Notes: generated from the sequence alone by a model not told the origin. Positions 37,318 to 47,213 are shown, numbered from the stretch's first letter. The stretch is 64,000 nucleotides of DNA from Pseudomonas sp. St316 (GCF_018325905.1 NZ_AP021901.1:930001-994000); one strand, 5' to 3'. Translations and numbers: made by a program.

Positions 37318-37568
37318 CAAGAGCCAGGTCGGCTATCAGGCCGCCTCGCGGCGGACGTTGATCTCGGCGCCCCGTTAACCACGCGGGCCCACGGAGCAAT
37401 GCCGGAGTGAGGGCATGCCGAGCCTAGGCGAGGCACCGAGTGGTGGGGCAGAAGCGCTTTGGTTACTTTCGCCTGGGCCGGCATTCCGGCTTTTCGAAAG
37501 TGACCCGCCGTCAGGGCGGAACCCTAAGCAGCCGTAACCGCAGAAACGGATATACACACCGCCCTCAC
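37318..37568. repeat. Long intergenic repeat, right copy (inverted)
   Basis: About 250 bp, reverse complement of the 35349-35675 repeat, minus its internal 95-bp segment. Together the pair brackets the REPIN cluster and the IS110 element. Apart from this copy and the hairpin at 37673-37708, the 460-bp gap between the element and pilR holds nothing recognisable. Confidence 0.7.
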
Positions 37569-37672
37569 AGCCAATCAGCCTTTGTTGGATTGGTCGGACA
37601 AGATCCTGATTCGAGCCGAATTTTCCGACGAGTTCTGGCGGTTGCCGGGTGGGAAGAACTCTGGCTAACCTT

Positions 37673-37708
37673 TTTTGTGGCGAGGGGATAAATCCCCTCG
37701 CCACAAAA
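37673..37708 (-). terminator. Perfect hairpin downstream of pilR, likely terminator
   Basis: TTTTGTGGCGAGGGGAT and ATCCCCTCGCCACAAAA form a 17-bp perfect stem with a 2-base spacer, flanked by T/A runs on both sides. It is the GTGGCGAGGG palindrome class also seen near 28400. Placed 45 bp after the pilR stop on the minus strand. Confidence 0.65.
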
Positions 37709-37752
37709 GTTTGTCTGGATCAGGCTATTGTTGAAATGATCCAGATTCGCGC

Positions 37753-39099
37753 TCAATCCAACCCAAGCTTCTTCAACCGATACCGCATCGACCGAAACGA
37801 CAACTTCAACCGCTGCGCCGCCGCCGTGCGGTTCCAGCGGGTTTGCTCCAATGCCTGGAGGATGAGCTTGCGCTCGACGTCTTCCAGGTAATCCTCCAGG
37901 TTGTCGACCTGCATCAAATCGGGATTGCCTGCCTCAGTAGTACTATTGCCCTCGGCCAGGCGCAGGTCATCCGCTTCGATCTGCTGCTGTTCGCAAAGGG
38001 TGTAGGCACGCTCAAGCATGTTCTCCAGCTCCCGCACGTTGCCCGGAAAGCGGTAATTCCTGAGAGCATCCAACGCCTGGGGATGCAACTTGGCCGGTGG
38101 AGTGCCGGTGTTGGCCGCCAGGCGCTGGAGCATGTGGTTGGCCAGCAGCTCGATGTCTTCACGGCGTTCACGCAACGGTGGGACGCGCAGTTCGATGACG
38201 TTCAGCCGGTAATACAAATCCTGGCGAAACCGCCCGGCGGCGACTTCGCCGGCCAGGTCCTTGTGGGTGGCGCAGAGGATTCGCACATCCACCACTTCTT
38301 CCTGCTGGCCGCCAACAGCGCGCACGGCTTTTTCCTGGATGGCTCGCAACAGCTTGACCTGCATCGCCAAGGGCAGGTCGGCCACTTCATCGAGGAACAA
38401 GGTCCCGCCATGGGCGGCCTGAAACAGTCCGGGCTTGTCCTCGATGGCGCCGCTGAAACTACCTTTTCGATGGCCGAAAAATTCGCTTTCCATCAGCTCC
38501 GTGGGAATCGCCCCACAGTTGACCGGCACAAAGCCCAGGTTGGCACGGGGACCTTGTTCGTGAATCAGCCGGGCGACCAGTTCCTTGCCGCTGCCCGATT
38601 CCCCGCTGATGTACACCGGTGCCTGGCTGCGGGCGAGTTTTTCGATCTGCTTGCGCACGCAGAGCATCGGTGGCGAGTTACCCAGCAGGCTGCGCTCGAG
38701 AAGGGTGCCCGGTGTGGCGACCGGCGGCAGGCGCAGGGCACTGGTGACCAGCTCCCGCAGCCGACCCAGGTCGACCGGTTTGGTCAGGAAGTCAAACGCG
38801 CCGGCCTTGAGGGCGTCGATGGCGGTTTCCAGGCTGCCATAGGCGGTGATCATCGCCACGGGCAGTTGGGGGAAACGTTGCTGGATGTGCTGCACCAGTT
38901 CCAGGCCAGTGCCATCGGGCAGGCGCATGTCGGTCAGGCACAGGTCGAAGGCTTCCCCCGCCAGCAGGGCTTGGGCCTCGGCAAGGTTCTTGGCGCTGCG
39001 GGTGTCGAGTTTCATCCGGCCCAGGGTGATGTCCAGGAGTTCGCGGATGTCCGGTTCGTCATCGACGATCAGGATTCGTTGCCGTGAGCGATTATTCAA
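37753..39099 (-). CDS. pilR: Sigma-54 response regulator PilR
   Basis: 448 residues with a TTG start at 39099 that overlaps the pilS stop (TTGA); it is preceded by GGAAACAGA and gives a length like PAO1 PilR (445). Longer readings lack a site. Receiver domain (about 7-120) with phospho-acceptor D57 in LTDMRLPDG; AAA+ domain with GESGSGKE and GGTLFLDEVADL; C-terminal Fis-type helix-turn-helix (TRWNRTAAAQRLKLSFRSMRYRLKKLG). The sigma-54 contact loop reads GSFSGA, with Ser where GAFTGA has Thr. Activates pilA; a matching sigma-54 promoter is present at 59296. Confidence 0.94.
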   Translation of the reverse strand: MNNRSRQRILIVDDEPDIRELLDITLGRMKLDTRSAKNLAEAQALLAGEAFDLCLTDMRLPDGTGLELVQHIQQRFPQLPVAMITAYGSLETAIDALKAGAFDFLTKPVDLGRLRELVTSALRLPPVATPGTLLERSLLGNSPPMLCVRKQIEKLARSQAPVYISGESGSGKELVARLIHEQGPRANLGFVPVNCGAIPTELMESEFFGHRKGSFSGAIEDKPGLFQAAHGGTLFLDEVADLPLAMQVKLLRAIQEKAVRAVGGQQEEVVDVRILCATHKDLAGEVAAGRFRQDLYYRLNVIELRVPPLRERREDIELLANHMLQRLAANTGTPPAKLHPQALDALRNYRFPGNVRELENMLERAYTLCEQQQIEADDLRLAEGNSTTEAGNPDLMQVDNLEDYLEDVERKLILQALEQTRWNRTAAAQRLKLSFRSMRYRLKKLGLD

Positions 39100-40685
39100 A
39101 TCTGTTTCCGTCCGTGAGCAAAGGTGATGCGAAAGCAGCCGCCGCCTTGGCGTGGTTTGAAGTCTAGGCGGGCCTGGTTGCTTTCGCACAGCTCACGGGA
39201 CAGATAGAGCCCAAGGCCGGTGCCTTGGCTGCTGGTGGTAAAAAAGGGCTCGAACAAATGCGCCTGCTGCTCGGGCGTGACACCGGGGCCGTTGTCGATG
39301 ATGTCCAGCGTAGACAGCTGGCTGTGTGGGTCGATGAACAGTTTCAGCCAGGCCTCGGCCTGTTCGTGGGCCATGGCGCCGTGACGCCAGGCGTTGCGCA
39401 GCAGGTTGTCGAGTACCTGGGTCAACTGGTCGGGGTCCATCAGCGTGATGTAGTCGCCCGGGTCGATGCTCAGGTGCAAATGCTGGTGCTCGGCCATGCT
39501 GTCGCGGGCCTGCCGGACGAACTGGTCGAGCCAGGTCCGCAGGTCGAGGCGTTGAGGGGTGGTTTGCTGGCGGCGAGACAGCTGCAGGACGTTTTCAATG
39601 ACGCGATTCATTCGTTGGGAGTGATCTTGAATAATCTGCGTCAGACGTCGATCCGCGTTGTTCAGTTCCTCGGATTCGCGCAGTAATTGCGCTGCGTGGC
39701 TGATGGCGCCCAAGGGGTTGCGGATTTCATGGGCGATGCCAGCAGTGAGGCGCCCGAGGGAAGCGAGTTTCAGTTGCTGGGCCTGCTGCGCAACCTGGGC
39801 CAGGTCCTCAAGAAATACCAGGAACTGCTGCTGATCGTAATGCCCCAAGGCGATGAAGCTCGGTTGCAGGGTCAGGCCTGTGCCGGTCACGGTCAGGCTG
39901 GGGGGGCGCAGGCTGGGGTTGTTCAGCCACAATTGCAGGCGTTCGACCAGGGCGGTGCAATAGTCATCGATTCGCTGGCCGACCAGGTCGTGCATGCCCA
40001 GCAGGTTCAAGGCGCTTTCGTTGGCCAATTGCACGCGCCGTTCGCGGTCGAGTACCAGGATGCCGGTGCGCATGCGTTGCAGGATCAGTGCGTTGAGCGC
40101 TTCGAGGCCGATCACTTCGCTGGCCCGTTGCTCGGCCAGGGTTTCACTGGCTTCCAGTCGCCGGGTCAGGCCCTGTACCAGCAGGGCGGCGGCAAAACAC
40201 AGTGCTCCCAGGGTGCCGGCTTGCAGATAACTGCTGGGACGGTTTGAGTCGCTCAGGCCGAGGAAAAAAGTCGACCCGACGATACCGATCGCGGCGACAG
40301 CGGCGATCAACAGGCCGACCCGGCTGCGCAACAGCGTATTGCCGATGGCTACCGAGACAATGAGCAGGTTGCCGATGGCACTGGGCACACCGCCCGCGGT
40401 GAAGAACAGCCACGAGAGCAGCAGCACGTCGGTCAGGGCCAGGCCGAACAGCCGGGCAGGGCGGCGGGTGTTCTCAAGGAACACCACCAGCAGGATATTC
40501 AGTACCAGATACAACCAACTGCCACTGCGCAGGAGGTCGTCATTGGCGAACTCCAGCAGGCGGTTGTCCAGTTTGCTGGAGATCAGCAGCACCAAGGTGA
40601 TGCCGATGCTCAGACGATACAGGTGATAGAGACGCAGCAGGCGCTGCGCCTGTTTTTCGCGTGGGCTTGAGGCCTCAGCGCTCAC
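39096..40685 (-). CDS. pilS: Sensor histidine kinase PilS
   Basis: 529 residues from a GTG at 40685, which overlaps the upstream gene's end by 11 bp; it matches the start region of PAO1 PilS (530) in spacing to the conserved RLLRLYHLYRLSIG. Six membrane helices (about 25-190), a PAS domain (about 220-310) and a kinase core with H-box GIAHEIRNPLGAISHAAQLL and ATP site motifs DNLLRNAW, DNGPGVTPE and GTGLGLYLSREL. In PAO1 it senses PilA level in the membrane and controls PilR. Confidence 0.93.
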   Translation of the reverse strand: MSAEASSPREKQAQRLLRLYHLYRLSIGITLVLLISSKLDNRLLEFANDDLLRSGSWLYLVLNILLVVFLENTRRPARLFGLALTDVLLLSWLFFTAGGVPSAIGNLLIVSVAIGNTLLRSRVGLLIAAVAAIGIVGSTFFLGLSDSNRPSSYLQAGTLGALCFAAALLVQGLTRRLEASETLAEQRASEVIGLEALNALILQRMRTGILVLDRERRVQLANESALNLLGMHDLVGQRIDDYCTALVERLQLWLNNPSLRPPSLTVTGTGLTLQPSFIALGHYDQQQFLVFLEDLAQVAQQAQQLKLASLGRLTAGIAHEIRNPLGAISHAAQLLRESEELNNADRRLTQIIQDHSQRMNRVIENVLQLSRRQQTTPQRLDLRTWLDQFVRQARDSMAEHQHLHLSIDPGDYITLMDPDQLTQVLDNLLRNAWRHGAMAHEQAEAWLKLFIDPHSQLSTLDIIDNGPGVTPEQQAHLFEPFFTTSSQGTGLGLYLSRELCESNQARLDFKPRQGGGCFRITFAHGRKQI

Positions 40686-40908
40686 GAGTGCCCGGGCCTT
40701 GCTCAAGGTGAGCCTGGCTGCAATACCATTGTTGTTCAAGGGCCAGCGCCCGGTCACGGGGCAGGTGTACACCGCAATGGGCGCAACGAACCATGGGCGG
40801 TGCGTCCTGCTCGCGGGGGGCGTTCGGCGCGGAGGATGTGCTCTTGAATTTGCGCCAGAACCATACCGCGGCGGCAATCAGGGCGATCCAGAACAGTAAA
40901 CGAAGCAT
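40675..40908 (-). CDS. PP0621-like small membrane zinc-ribbon protein
   Basis: 77 residues: one N-terminal membrane helix (MLRLLFWIALIAAAVWFW), a linker and a small Cys/His motif CAHCGVHLP ... WYCSQAH that probably binds zinc. This gene is conserved upstream of pilS in Pseudomonas (named after a P. putida locus). Its 3-prime end overlaps pilS by 11 bp, so translation is probably coupled. Function unknown. Confidence 0.82.
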   Translation of the reverse strand: MLRLLFWIALIAAAVWFWRKFKSTSSAPNAPREQDAPPMVRCAHCGVHLPRDRALALEQQWYCSQAHLEQGPGTRER

Positions 40909-40987
40909 GATGGGCGGCTTTTTGGCTAGAGATCAGGCAGTTTAGCCAAGGACAGGAACGGCGCACAGCGCAATAAAACCCAGGCAC

Positions 40988-41019
40988 AAAAAAGGGAGAC
41001 CGTCGGGTCTCCCTTTTTT
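40988..41019 (-). terminator. Terminator of bamD (bidirectional)
   Basis: AAAAAAGGGAGACC (40988-41001) pairs perfectly with GGTCTCCCTTTTTT (41006-41019) around GTCG. Confidence 0.92.
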
Positions 41020-41032
41020 GAATGCCTTGGTC

Positions 41033-42049
41033 TCAGTCGAACAGGCCAAAGGTCAGGTGGCTGAACCAGGAGCGGTCGCTGGACTCGCTTTCAGGCTCTT
41101 GCTGCTCGATCACGTCGCCATTTTCATCCTTGGGCTTGAGTTCGTTCGGGATAGCTTCCTTGGCATCCTGGAACTGGCGCTGTACGTCCTGGTTGGCGCG
41201 TGTCTCGCCTGGCGGCAGCGGTGGACGGGACTCGATCAGGCCCAGGGTCGCCTTGCTCAGCCACGAACGGTTGTCCGCTTCGTCGACCCGTGGGGTGAAC
41301 TGGCCATCGACCAGGGATGGGTGATCCGGGTAGTTCAGCTTGAGGGTTTCCAGGCTGGTGGCCGCCAGTTCGTCCAGGTGCAGGCGCTGGTAGGCTTCGG
41401 TCATCACGGCCAGGCCATCACCCACCGAAGGGGTTTCCTGGAAGTTTTCCACTACGTAGCGGCCACGGTTGGCGGCGGCGACGTAGGCCTGACGAGTCAG
41501 GTAGTAGTCGGCCACGTGGATTTCGTAGGAGGCCAGCAGGTTGCGCAGGTAGATCATGCGCTGCTTGGCGTCCGGCGAGTAACGGCTGTTGGGGAAGCGG
41601 CTGGTCAGTTGGGCGAACTCGTTGTAGGAGTCGCGCGCGGCGCCCGGGTCACGCTTGGTCATGTCCAGCGGCAGGAAACGCGCCAGCAGGCCGACGTCCT
41701 GGTCGAAGGAGGTCAGGCCCTTGAGGTAATAGGCGTAATCGACATTCGGGTGCTGTGGGTGCAGGCGAATGAAACGCTCGGCAGCGGACTTGGCGGCTTC
41801 CGGCTCGGCATTCTTGTAGTTGGCGTAGATCAGTTCCAACTGGGCCTGATCGGCGTAGCGACCGAACGGATACCGCGACTCCAGCGCCTTCAGCTTGGCG
41901 GTGGCGCTGGTATAGCTGTTGTTATCCAGGTCGTTCTGCGCCTGTTGGTACAGTTCGACTTCGCTCAGGTTTTCGTCTACGACTTCCTTCGACGAGCAAG
42001 CAGCAGTCAATGCGAGGATGGCGATCAGCAGCAGGTGTTTCACTTGCAT
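41033..42049 (-). CDS. bamD: Outer-membrane assembly lipoprotein BamD
   Basis: 338 residues from ATG at 42049, which starts the signal peptide [18 protein letters not shown] with lipobox Cys18. The rest is TPR-like ([59 protein letters not shown]), as in BamD/ComL. Longer than E. coli BamD because of a C-terminal acidic extension ([19 protein letters not shown]) common in Pseudomonas. Essential part of the BAM complex. Confidence 0.95.
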   Translation of the reverse strand: MQVKHLLLIAILALTAACSSKEVVDENLSEVELYQQAQNDLDNNSYTSATAKLKALESRYPFGRYADQAQLELIYANYKNAEPEAAKSAAERFIRLHPQHPNVDYAYYLKGLTSFDQDVGLLARFLPLDMTKRDPGAARDSYNEFAQLTSRFPNSRYSPDAKQRMIYLRNLLASYEIHVADYYLTRQAYVAAANRGRYVVENFQETPSVGDGLAVMTEAYQRLHLDELAATSLETLKLNYPDHPSLVDGQFTPRVDEADNRSWLSKATLGLIESRPPLPPGETRANQDVQRQFQDAKEAIPNELKPKDENGDVIEQQEPESESSDRSWFSHLTFGLFD

Positions 42050-42199
42050 GGCGGCTTGCGTCCCTATGACGGCCGCTGTCTTGGGCGGGGCCGTCCTGTT
42101 ATGATGAGCGCCCCGTTGAAAGCCTCGGGGCAAAAGACGCCGTATTTAACCACAAGCGCGCAGCCGAAACCAAAGGCTGTGCCGACGCCCAGTCCGAGC

Positions 42200-43162
42200 A
42201 TGTCCGATAAAATAGAACTTCGCGCAGAGGTGCCGTCCGAATTGGGCGGCCAACGCCTCGATCAAGTCGCCGCACAACTCTTTGCCGAGCACTCTCGCTC
42301 GCGCCTTTCCGCCTGGATCAAGGACGGCCGCCTGACTGTGGATGGGGCGGTGATCCGCCCGCGCGACATCGTCCACGGCGGTGCCATTCTCGAGCTGACT
42401 GCCGAGCAGGAGGCCCAGGGAGAATGGGTCGCCCAGGACATTGCCCTGGATATCGTCTACGAAGACGATGACATCCTGGTGATCAACAAGCCTGCGGGCC
42501 TGGTGGTGCACCCGGCTGCCGGTCATGCCGACGGCACGTTGCTCAACGCCTTGCTGCACCACGTGCCGGACATTATCAATGTGCCGCGTGCCGGCATCGT
42601 CCATCGCCTGGACAAGGACACCACCGGTCTGATGGTGGTGGCCAAGACCATCCAGGCGCAGACACAGCTGGTCACACAGCTGCAAAGCCGCAGCGTCAGC
42701 CGTATCTATGAATGCATCGTGATCGGCGTGGTCACCGCCGGTGGCAAGATCAACGCTCCCATTGGCCGTCACGGCCAGCAGCGCCAGCGCATGGCGGTGA
42801 TGGAGGGTGGCAAGCAGGCGGTCAGTCATTACCGCGTGCTCGAACGTTTCCGTTCCCACACCCATGTGCGGGTCAAGCTGGAAACCGGCCGGACCCACCA
42901 GATCCGTGTACACATGGCCCACATCAACTTCCCGTTGGTGGGCGATCCGGCCTACGGCGGTCGTTTCCGCATTCCGCCGGCTGCCAGCCAGACCATGGTC
43001 GAATCGCTGAAGAGTTTCCCGCGCCAGGCGCTGCATGCACGTTTCCTGGAGCTGGATCATCCGACGACCGGCAAGCGCATGAGCTGGGAGTCGCCGCTGC
43101 CAGATGACTTCGTCTGGCTGCTGACGTTGCTCAAGCAGGACCGCGAGGCGTTCATCGGATGA
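42200..43162 (+). CDS. rluD: 23S rRNA pseudouridine synthase RluD
   Basis: 320 residues from MSDKIELRAEVPSELGGQRL. S4 domain (about 12-75) and RluA-family catalytic domain with the active-site Asp in HRLDKDTTGLMVVAK, plus INKPAGLVVHPAAGH and ETGRTHQIRVHM. It modifies U1911, U1915 and U1917 in helix 69. Divergent from bamD, as in most gammaproteobacteria; overlaps the next gene by 4 bp. Confidence 0.95.
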   Translation: MSDKIELRAEVPSELGGQRLDQVAAQLFAEHSRSRLSAWIKDGRLTVDGAVIRPRDIVHGGAILELTAEQEAQGEWVAQDIALDIVYEDDDILVINKPAGLVVHPAAGHADGTLLNALLHHVPDIINVPRAGIVHRLDKDTTGLMVVAKTIQAQTQLVTQLQSRSVSRIYECIVIGVVTAGGKINAPIGRHGQQRQRMAVMEGGKQAVSHYRVLERFRSHTHVRVKLETGRTHQIRVHMAHINFPLVGDPAYGGRFRIPPAASQTMVESLKSFPRQALHARFLELDHPTTGKRMSWESPLPDDFVWLLTLLKQDREAFIG

Positions 43163-43884
43163 GTGACTGGCTGATACCCGACTGGCCCGTGCCGGCCCGG
43201 GTCAAGGCCTGCATCACGACCCGCGAGGGTGGCGTCAGCCTGGCGCCGTTCGACAGCCTCAACCTGGGCGATCATGTGGGTGACGATCCGGCGGCCGTCG
43301 CCGAAAACCGTCGTCGCCTCACCGATCAATTCGCCATCACCCCGGCCTGGCTACAGCAGGTCCATGGCATTGCCGTGGTCGAGGCTGATCCGGCCCAGGT
43401 GGCGACCGCCGATGCCAGTTGGACCGACACGCCCGGTATCGCCTGCACCGCGATGACGGCGGACTGCCTGCCTGTGCTGTTCTGCAACCGTGCCGGCACC
43501 CGCGTCGCGGCGGCCCATGCCGGCTGGCGCGGGCTGGCGAACGGCGTGCTGGAAGCCACCCTCGACAGCCTTGCCGTGCCTGCGGATGAAATCCTTGCCT
43601 GGCTCGGCCCGGCCATCGGTCCGCAAGCGTTTGAAGTCGGGCCGGAAGTGCGTGAAGCCTTCATCGCGCAACTGCCCCAGGCGGTACAAGCCTTTGTCGC
43701 GAGCCCCAACGCCGGCAAGTTCCTGGCCGATATCTACGCGTTGGCACGGCTGCGCCTGGCCGCACGTGGTGTCACGGCCGTCTACGGCGGCGGTCTCTGC
43801 ACCGTGACCGACCCTCGTTTCTTTTCCTACCGCCGCAACCCGCGCACCGGTCGCTTCGCCTCGTTGATCTGGATCGAACGCTAG
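43159..43884 (+). CDS. pgeF: Multicopper-oxidase-type/purine nucleosidase YfiH family protein
   Basis: 241 residues, starting in the rluD stop (ATGA). Family signatures: ITTREGGVSLAPFDSLNLG, QQVHGIAVVEAD, TADCLPVLF, AAHAGWRGLANGVLE and GPAIGPQAFEVGPEV, which carry the Cys/His zinc ligands. Members were called polyphenol oxidases and are now linked with peptidoglycan editing and purine nucleoside phosphorolysis. The rluD-pgeF-clpB order is conserved. Confidence 0.9.
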   Translation: MSDWLIPDWPVPARVKACITTREGGVSLAPFDSLNLGDHVGDDPAAVAENRRRLTDQFAITPAWLQQVHGIAVVEADPAQVATADASWTDTPGIACTAMTADCLPVLFCNRAGTRVAAAHAGWRGLANGVLEATLDSLAVPADEILAWLGPAIGPQAFEVGPEVREAFIAQLPQAVQAFVASPNAGKFLADIYALARLRLAARGVTAVYGGGLCTVTDPRFFSYRRNPRTGRFASLIWIER

Positions 43885-43914
43885 ACTTCTCTGATCTGTA
43901 TCAAGGGCGCACGG

Positions 43915-43943
43915 CTTGAATCTTCCAGAATCGACCACATCTA
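43915..43943 (+). promoter_or_regulatory. Sigma-32 heat-shock promoter of clpB
   Basis: CTTGAA (43915-43920), 14-bp spacer, CCACATCTA (43935-43943), close to the CTTGAAA-N-CCCCATnTA consensus, about 70 bp before clpB. Confidence 0.75.
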
Positions 43944-44015
43944 TAACGGTATCTGGCAGGTTTCTTCATTCAGGATGTTTCCAAAGGTCCGGCCTGCCCA
44001 TTAGGAAGGTGACCC

Positions 44016-46580
44016 ATGCGTATTGATCGTTTAACCAGCAAATTACAGTTGGCCCTGTCCGATGCCCAGTCCCTGGCCGTCGGCCTGGACCACCCCGGTA
44101 TCGAACCGGCGCATTTGATGCAGGCCATGCTTGAACAGCAGGGCGGCTCCATCAAGCCCCTGCTGATGCAGGTCGGCTTTGATGTCACCAGTCTGCGCAA
44201 AGAACTGGCCAAGGAACTCGACCAGTTACCCAAGATCCAGAACCCCACCGGTGACGTGAACATGTCCCAGGACCTGGCGCGGCTGCTCAACCAGGCCGAC
44301 CGCCTGGCCCAGCAGAAGGGCGACCAGTTCATTTCCAGCGAGCTGGTGCTGCTCGCCGCCATGGACGAGAACAGCAAGCTCGGCAAATTATTGCTCGGCC
44401 AGGGCGTGAGCAAGAAAGCCCTGGAAAATGCCATCAACAACCTGCGTGGCGGCGAAGCGGTCAACGACGCCAACCACGAAGAATCGCGCCAGGCGCTGGA
44501 CAAATACACGGTCGACCTGACCAAGCGTGCCGAGGAAGGCAAGCTCGACCCGGTGATCGGTCGCGACGATGAGATCCGCCGCACGATCCAGGTGTTGCAA
44601 CGCCGCACCAAGAACAACCCGGTGCTGATCGGTGAGCCTGGCGTGGGTAAAACCGCCATCGCCGAGGGCCTTGCCCAGCGTATCATCAATGGCGAAGTGC
44701 CGGATGGCCTCAAGGGCAAGCGCTTGTTGTCCCTGGACATGGGGGCGCTGATCGCCGGTGCCAAGTACCGGGGCGAATTCGAAGAGCGGCTCAAGGCGCT
44801 GCTCAATGAGCTGTCCAAGCAGGAAGGGCAGATCATCCTGTTCATCGACGAGCTGCACACCATGGTCGGTGCGGGCAAGGGCGAAGGCTCGATGGACGCC
44901 GGCAACATGCTCAAGCCCGCGTTGGCCCGTGGCGAGTTGCACTGCGTCGGCGCGACCACGCTCAACGAGTACCGCCAATATATAGAGAAGGACGCAGCCC
45001 TCGAGCGGCGCTTCCAGAAAGTGCTGGTGGAGGAGCCGAGCGAGGAAGACACCATCGCCATCCTGCGCGGCCTTAAAGAGCGCTACGAAGTTCACCACAA
45101 GGTGGCGATCACCGATGGCGCGATTATCGCGGCAGCCAAGCTCAGCCACCGCTACATCACTGACCGCCAGTTGCCGGACAAGGCCATCGACCTGATCGAC
45201 GAGGCCGCGAGCCGCATCCGCATGGAAATCGACTCCAAGCCTGAAGTGCTGGATCGGTTGGAACGGCGCCTGATTCAACTCAAGGTCGAGTCCCAGGCCC
45301 TGAAGAAAGAAAGCGACGAAGCTGCAAAGAAACGTCTGGAAAGGTTGCAGGAAGAGATCGTTCGTCACGAGCGTGAGTATTCCGACCTTGAGGAAATCTG
45401 GAACTCGGAGAAAGCCGAGGTCCAGGGCTCTGCGCAAATCCAGCAGAAGATCGAACAGTCCCGCCAGGAACTGGAGGCGGCCCGTCGTAAAGGCGACCTC
45501 AACCGCATGGCCGAGCTGCAGTACGGGGTGATCCCGGACCTGGAGCGCAGCCTGCAAATGGTCGACCAGCATGGCAAGAGCGAAAACCAGTTGCTGCGCA
45601 GCAAGGTCACTGAGGAGGAGATTGCCGAAGTGGTCTCCAAGTGGACCGGCATTCCGGTCTCGAAGATGCTCGAAGGCGAGCGTGACAAGCTGTTGAAGAT
45701 GGAAAGCCTGCTGCACCAGCGCGTGATCGGTCAGGAAGAGGCGGTGGTGGCGGTGTCCAACGCCGTGCGCCGTTCCCGTGCCGGGCTGTCGGACCCGAAT
45801 CGGCCGAGCGGCTCGTTCATGTTCCTTGGCCCTACCGGGGTCGGTAAAACCGAACTGTGCAAGGCGCTGGCCGAGTTCCTCTTCGACACCGAAGAGGCCA
45901 TGGTGCGCATCGACATGTCCGAATTCATGGAGAAGCATTCCGTGGCACGGCTCATCGGTGCGCCACCAGGTTATGTCGGTTATGAAGAGGGCGGTTACCT
46001 GACGGAAGCTGTACGTCGCAAGCCGTACTCGGTGATCCTGCTCGACGAGGTCGAGAAGGCGCACCCGGATGTGTTCAATATCCTGCTGCAGGTGCTGGAG
46101 GATGGTCGCCTGACCGACAGCCACGGGCGCACGGTGGACTTTCGCAATACGGTGATCGTGATGACCTCCAACCTGGGCTCGACGCAGATCCAGGAACTGG
46201 TGGGCGATCGCGAGGCGCAGCGCGCGGCGGTCATGGACGCGATCTCTACTCACTTCCGGCCGGAGTTCATCAACCGGGTCGACGAAGTGGTGATCTTCGA
46301 GCCGTTGGCCCGTAATCAGATTGCCGGCATTACCGAGATCCAGTTGGGTCGCCTGCGCAGTCGCCTCACCGAACGTGAGCTGAAACTGCAGTTGAGCGAC
46401 GAGGCGTTGGACAAGCTGATTGCGGTGGGTTACGACCCGGTTTATGGCGCACGGCCGCTGAAGCGGGCGATCCAGCGCTGGATCGAAAACCCGCTGGCGC
46501 AGTTGATCTTGTCCGGTCGCTTCATGCCGGGTGAAACCGTGACCGGTACGGTGGAGAACGACGAAATCGTCTTCAACTGA
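44016..46580 (+). CDS. clpB: ATP-dependent disaggregase ClpB
   Basis: 854 residues with AGGAAGGTGA upstream. N domain (1-145), first AAA module with GEPGVGKT and Walker [10 protein letters not shown], the coiled-coil M domain (about 405-525, charged helices such as [16 protein letters not shown]), second AAA module with GPTGVGKT and [13 protein letters not shown], and the C-terminal D2-small domain. With DnaK it rescues aggregated proteins; the absence of a ClpP-binding tripeptide loop is expected. A sigma-32 site and a terminator bracket it. Confidence 0.97.
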   Translation: MRIDRLTSKLQLALSDAQSLAVGLDHPGIEPAHLMQAMLEQQGGSIKPLLMQVGFDVTSLRKELAKELDQLPKIQNPTGDVNMSQDLARLLNQADRLAQQKGDQFISSELVLLAAMDENSKLGKLLLGQGVSKKALENAINNLRGGEAVNDANHEESRQALDKYTVDLTKRAEEGKLDPVIGRDDEIRRTIQVLQRRTKNNPVLIGEPGVGKTAIAEGLAQRIINGEVPDGLKGKRLLSLDMGALIAGAKYRGEFEERLKALLNELSKQEGQIILFIDELHTMVGAGKGEGSMDAGNMLKPALARGELHCVGATTLNEYRQYIEKDAALERRFQKVLVEEPSEEDTIAILRGLKERYEVHHKVAITDGAIIAAAKLSHRYITDRQLPDKAIDLIDEAASRIRMEIDSKPEVLDRLERRLIQLKVESQALKKESDEAAKKRLERLQEEIVRHEREYSDLEEIWNSEKAEVQGSAQIQQKIEQSRQELEAARRKGDLNRMAELQYGVIPDLERSLQMVDQHGKSENQLLRSKVTEEEIAEVVSKWTGIPVSKMLEGERDKLLKMESLLHQRVIGQEEAVVAVSNAVRRSRAGLSDPNRPSGSFMFLGPTGVGKTELCKALAEFLFDTEEAMVRIDMSEFMEKHSVARLIGAPPGYVGYEEGGYLTEAVRRKPYSVILLDEVEKAHPDVFNILLQVLEDGRLTDSHGRTVDFRNTVIVMTSNLGSTQIQELVGDREAQRAAVMDAISTHFRPEFINRVDEVVIFEPLARNQIAGITEIQLGRLRSRLTERELKLQLSDEALDKLIAVGYDPVYGARPLKRAIQRWIENPLAQLILSGRFMPGETVTGTVENDEIVFN

Positions 46581-46602
46581 AAGCCGGCATCGCCTGCAAT
46601 GG

Positions 46603-46633
46603 AAATGGCCTCGCTTTGCGAGGCCATTTTTTT
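46603..46633 (+). terminator. Terminator of clpB
   Basis: ATGGCCTCGC (46605-46614), loop TTT, GCGAGGCCAT (46618-46627), then a T-run. Confidence 0.92.
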
Positions 46634-46765
46634 CATCAGGCCGTTGAACTCAAAGGAAAAGGCTTGTAAAGTGCGCCCCGCAGTACGTCACCCCCGCGGC
46701 GACTTCCCACTGGGAAGCAAGCGAAAATAAGTTGCAAATCATTGTCTTGAAAGCAATTTAAGGGG

Positions 46766-46793
46766 TTGACAGAGGTTTTGAAGATTGTAGAAT
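46766..46793 (+). promoter_or_regulatory. Sigma-70 promoter of the tRNA operon
   Basis: Perfect TTGACA (46766-46771), 16-bp spacer, TAGAAT (46788-46793), followed by a GC-rich discriminator (AGCGCGCC), which is typical of stringently controlled tRNA promoters. Confidence 0.85.
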
Positions 46794-46879
46794 AGCGCGC
46801 CTCAGACACACGAACGCAGCGATGCGTAAGGGTAGAAGAGGTTGAAGCTAGCTTCAACGTTGTAACTTGAAATATCAGT

Positions 46880-46955
46880 TCCGTGATAGCTCAGTCGGTA
46901 GAGCAAATGACTGTTAATCATTGGGTCCCAGGTTCGAGTCCTGGTCACGGAGCCA
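46880..46955 (+). tRNA. tRNA-Asn (GTT)
   Basis: 76 bases with encoded CCA. Acceptor TCCGTGA/TCACGGA, D-arm with GTCGGTAGA, anticodon GTT in CTGTTAA, T-arm GGTTCGAGTCC. Confidence 0.96.
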
Positions 46956-46962
46956 TTTCAAT

Positions 46963-47039
46963 CGGGGTATAGCGCAGTCCGGTAGCGCGCCTGCTTTGGG
47001 AGCAGGATGTCAGGAGTTCGAATCCCCTTACCCCGACCA
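46963..47039 (+). tRNA. tRNA-Pro (TGG), first copy
   Basis: 77 bases with encoded CCA. Acceptor CGGGGTA/TACCCCG, anticodon TGG in CTTTGGGAG, T-loop GTTCGAATC. Confidence 0.96.
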
Positions 47040-47044
47040 TATTT

Positions 47045-47120
47045 GGGTCGTTAGCTCAGTTGGTAGAGCAGTTGGCTTTTAACCAATTGGTCGTAGGTTC
47101 GAATCCCACACGACCCACCA
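47045..47120 (+). tRNA. tRNA-Lys (TTT)
   Basis: 76 bases with encoded CCA. Acceptor GGGTCGT/ACGACCC, anticodon TTT in CTTTTAA, T-loop GTTCGAATC. Confidence 0.96.
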
Positions 47121-47181
47121 TTTTTGAAACCAGTTCGCTGGAATCGAATCTTAAGATCAGAGGCCAAAAGCGCTGATCGAG

Positions 47182-47210
47182 AAGGCGACTTGCAAAGGTC
47201 GCCTTTTTTT
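47182..47210 (+). terminator. Terminator after the first three tRNAs
   Basis: AGGCGAC (47183-47189) pairs with GTCGCCT (47198-47204), followed by a run of eight T. It sits between tRNA-Lys and the second tRNA-Pro. Confidence 0.85.
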
Positions 47211-47213
47211 TAC

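Noticed and set aside
46636..46857. A 73-codon minus-strand frame upstream of the tRNA cluster
   Set aside because: It lies across the clpB terminator region and the strong plus-strand tRNA promoter, with no family features.
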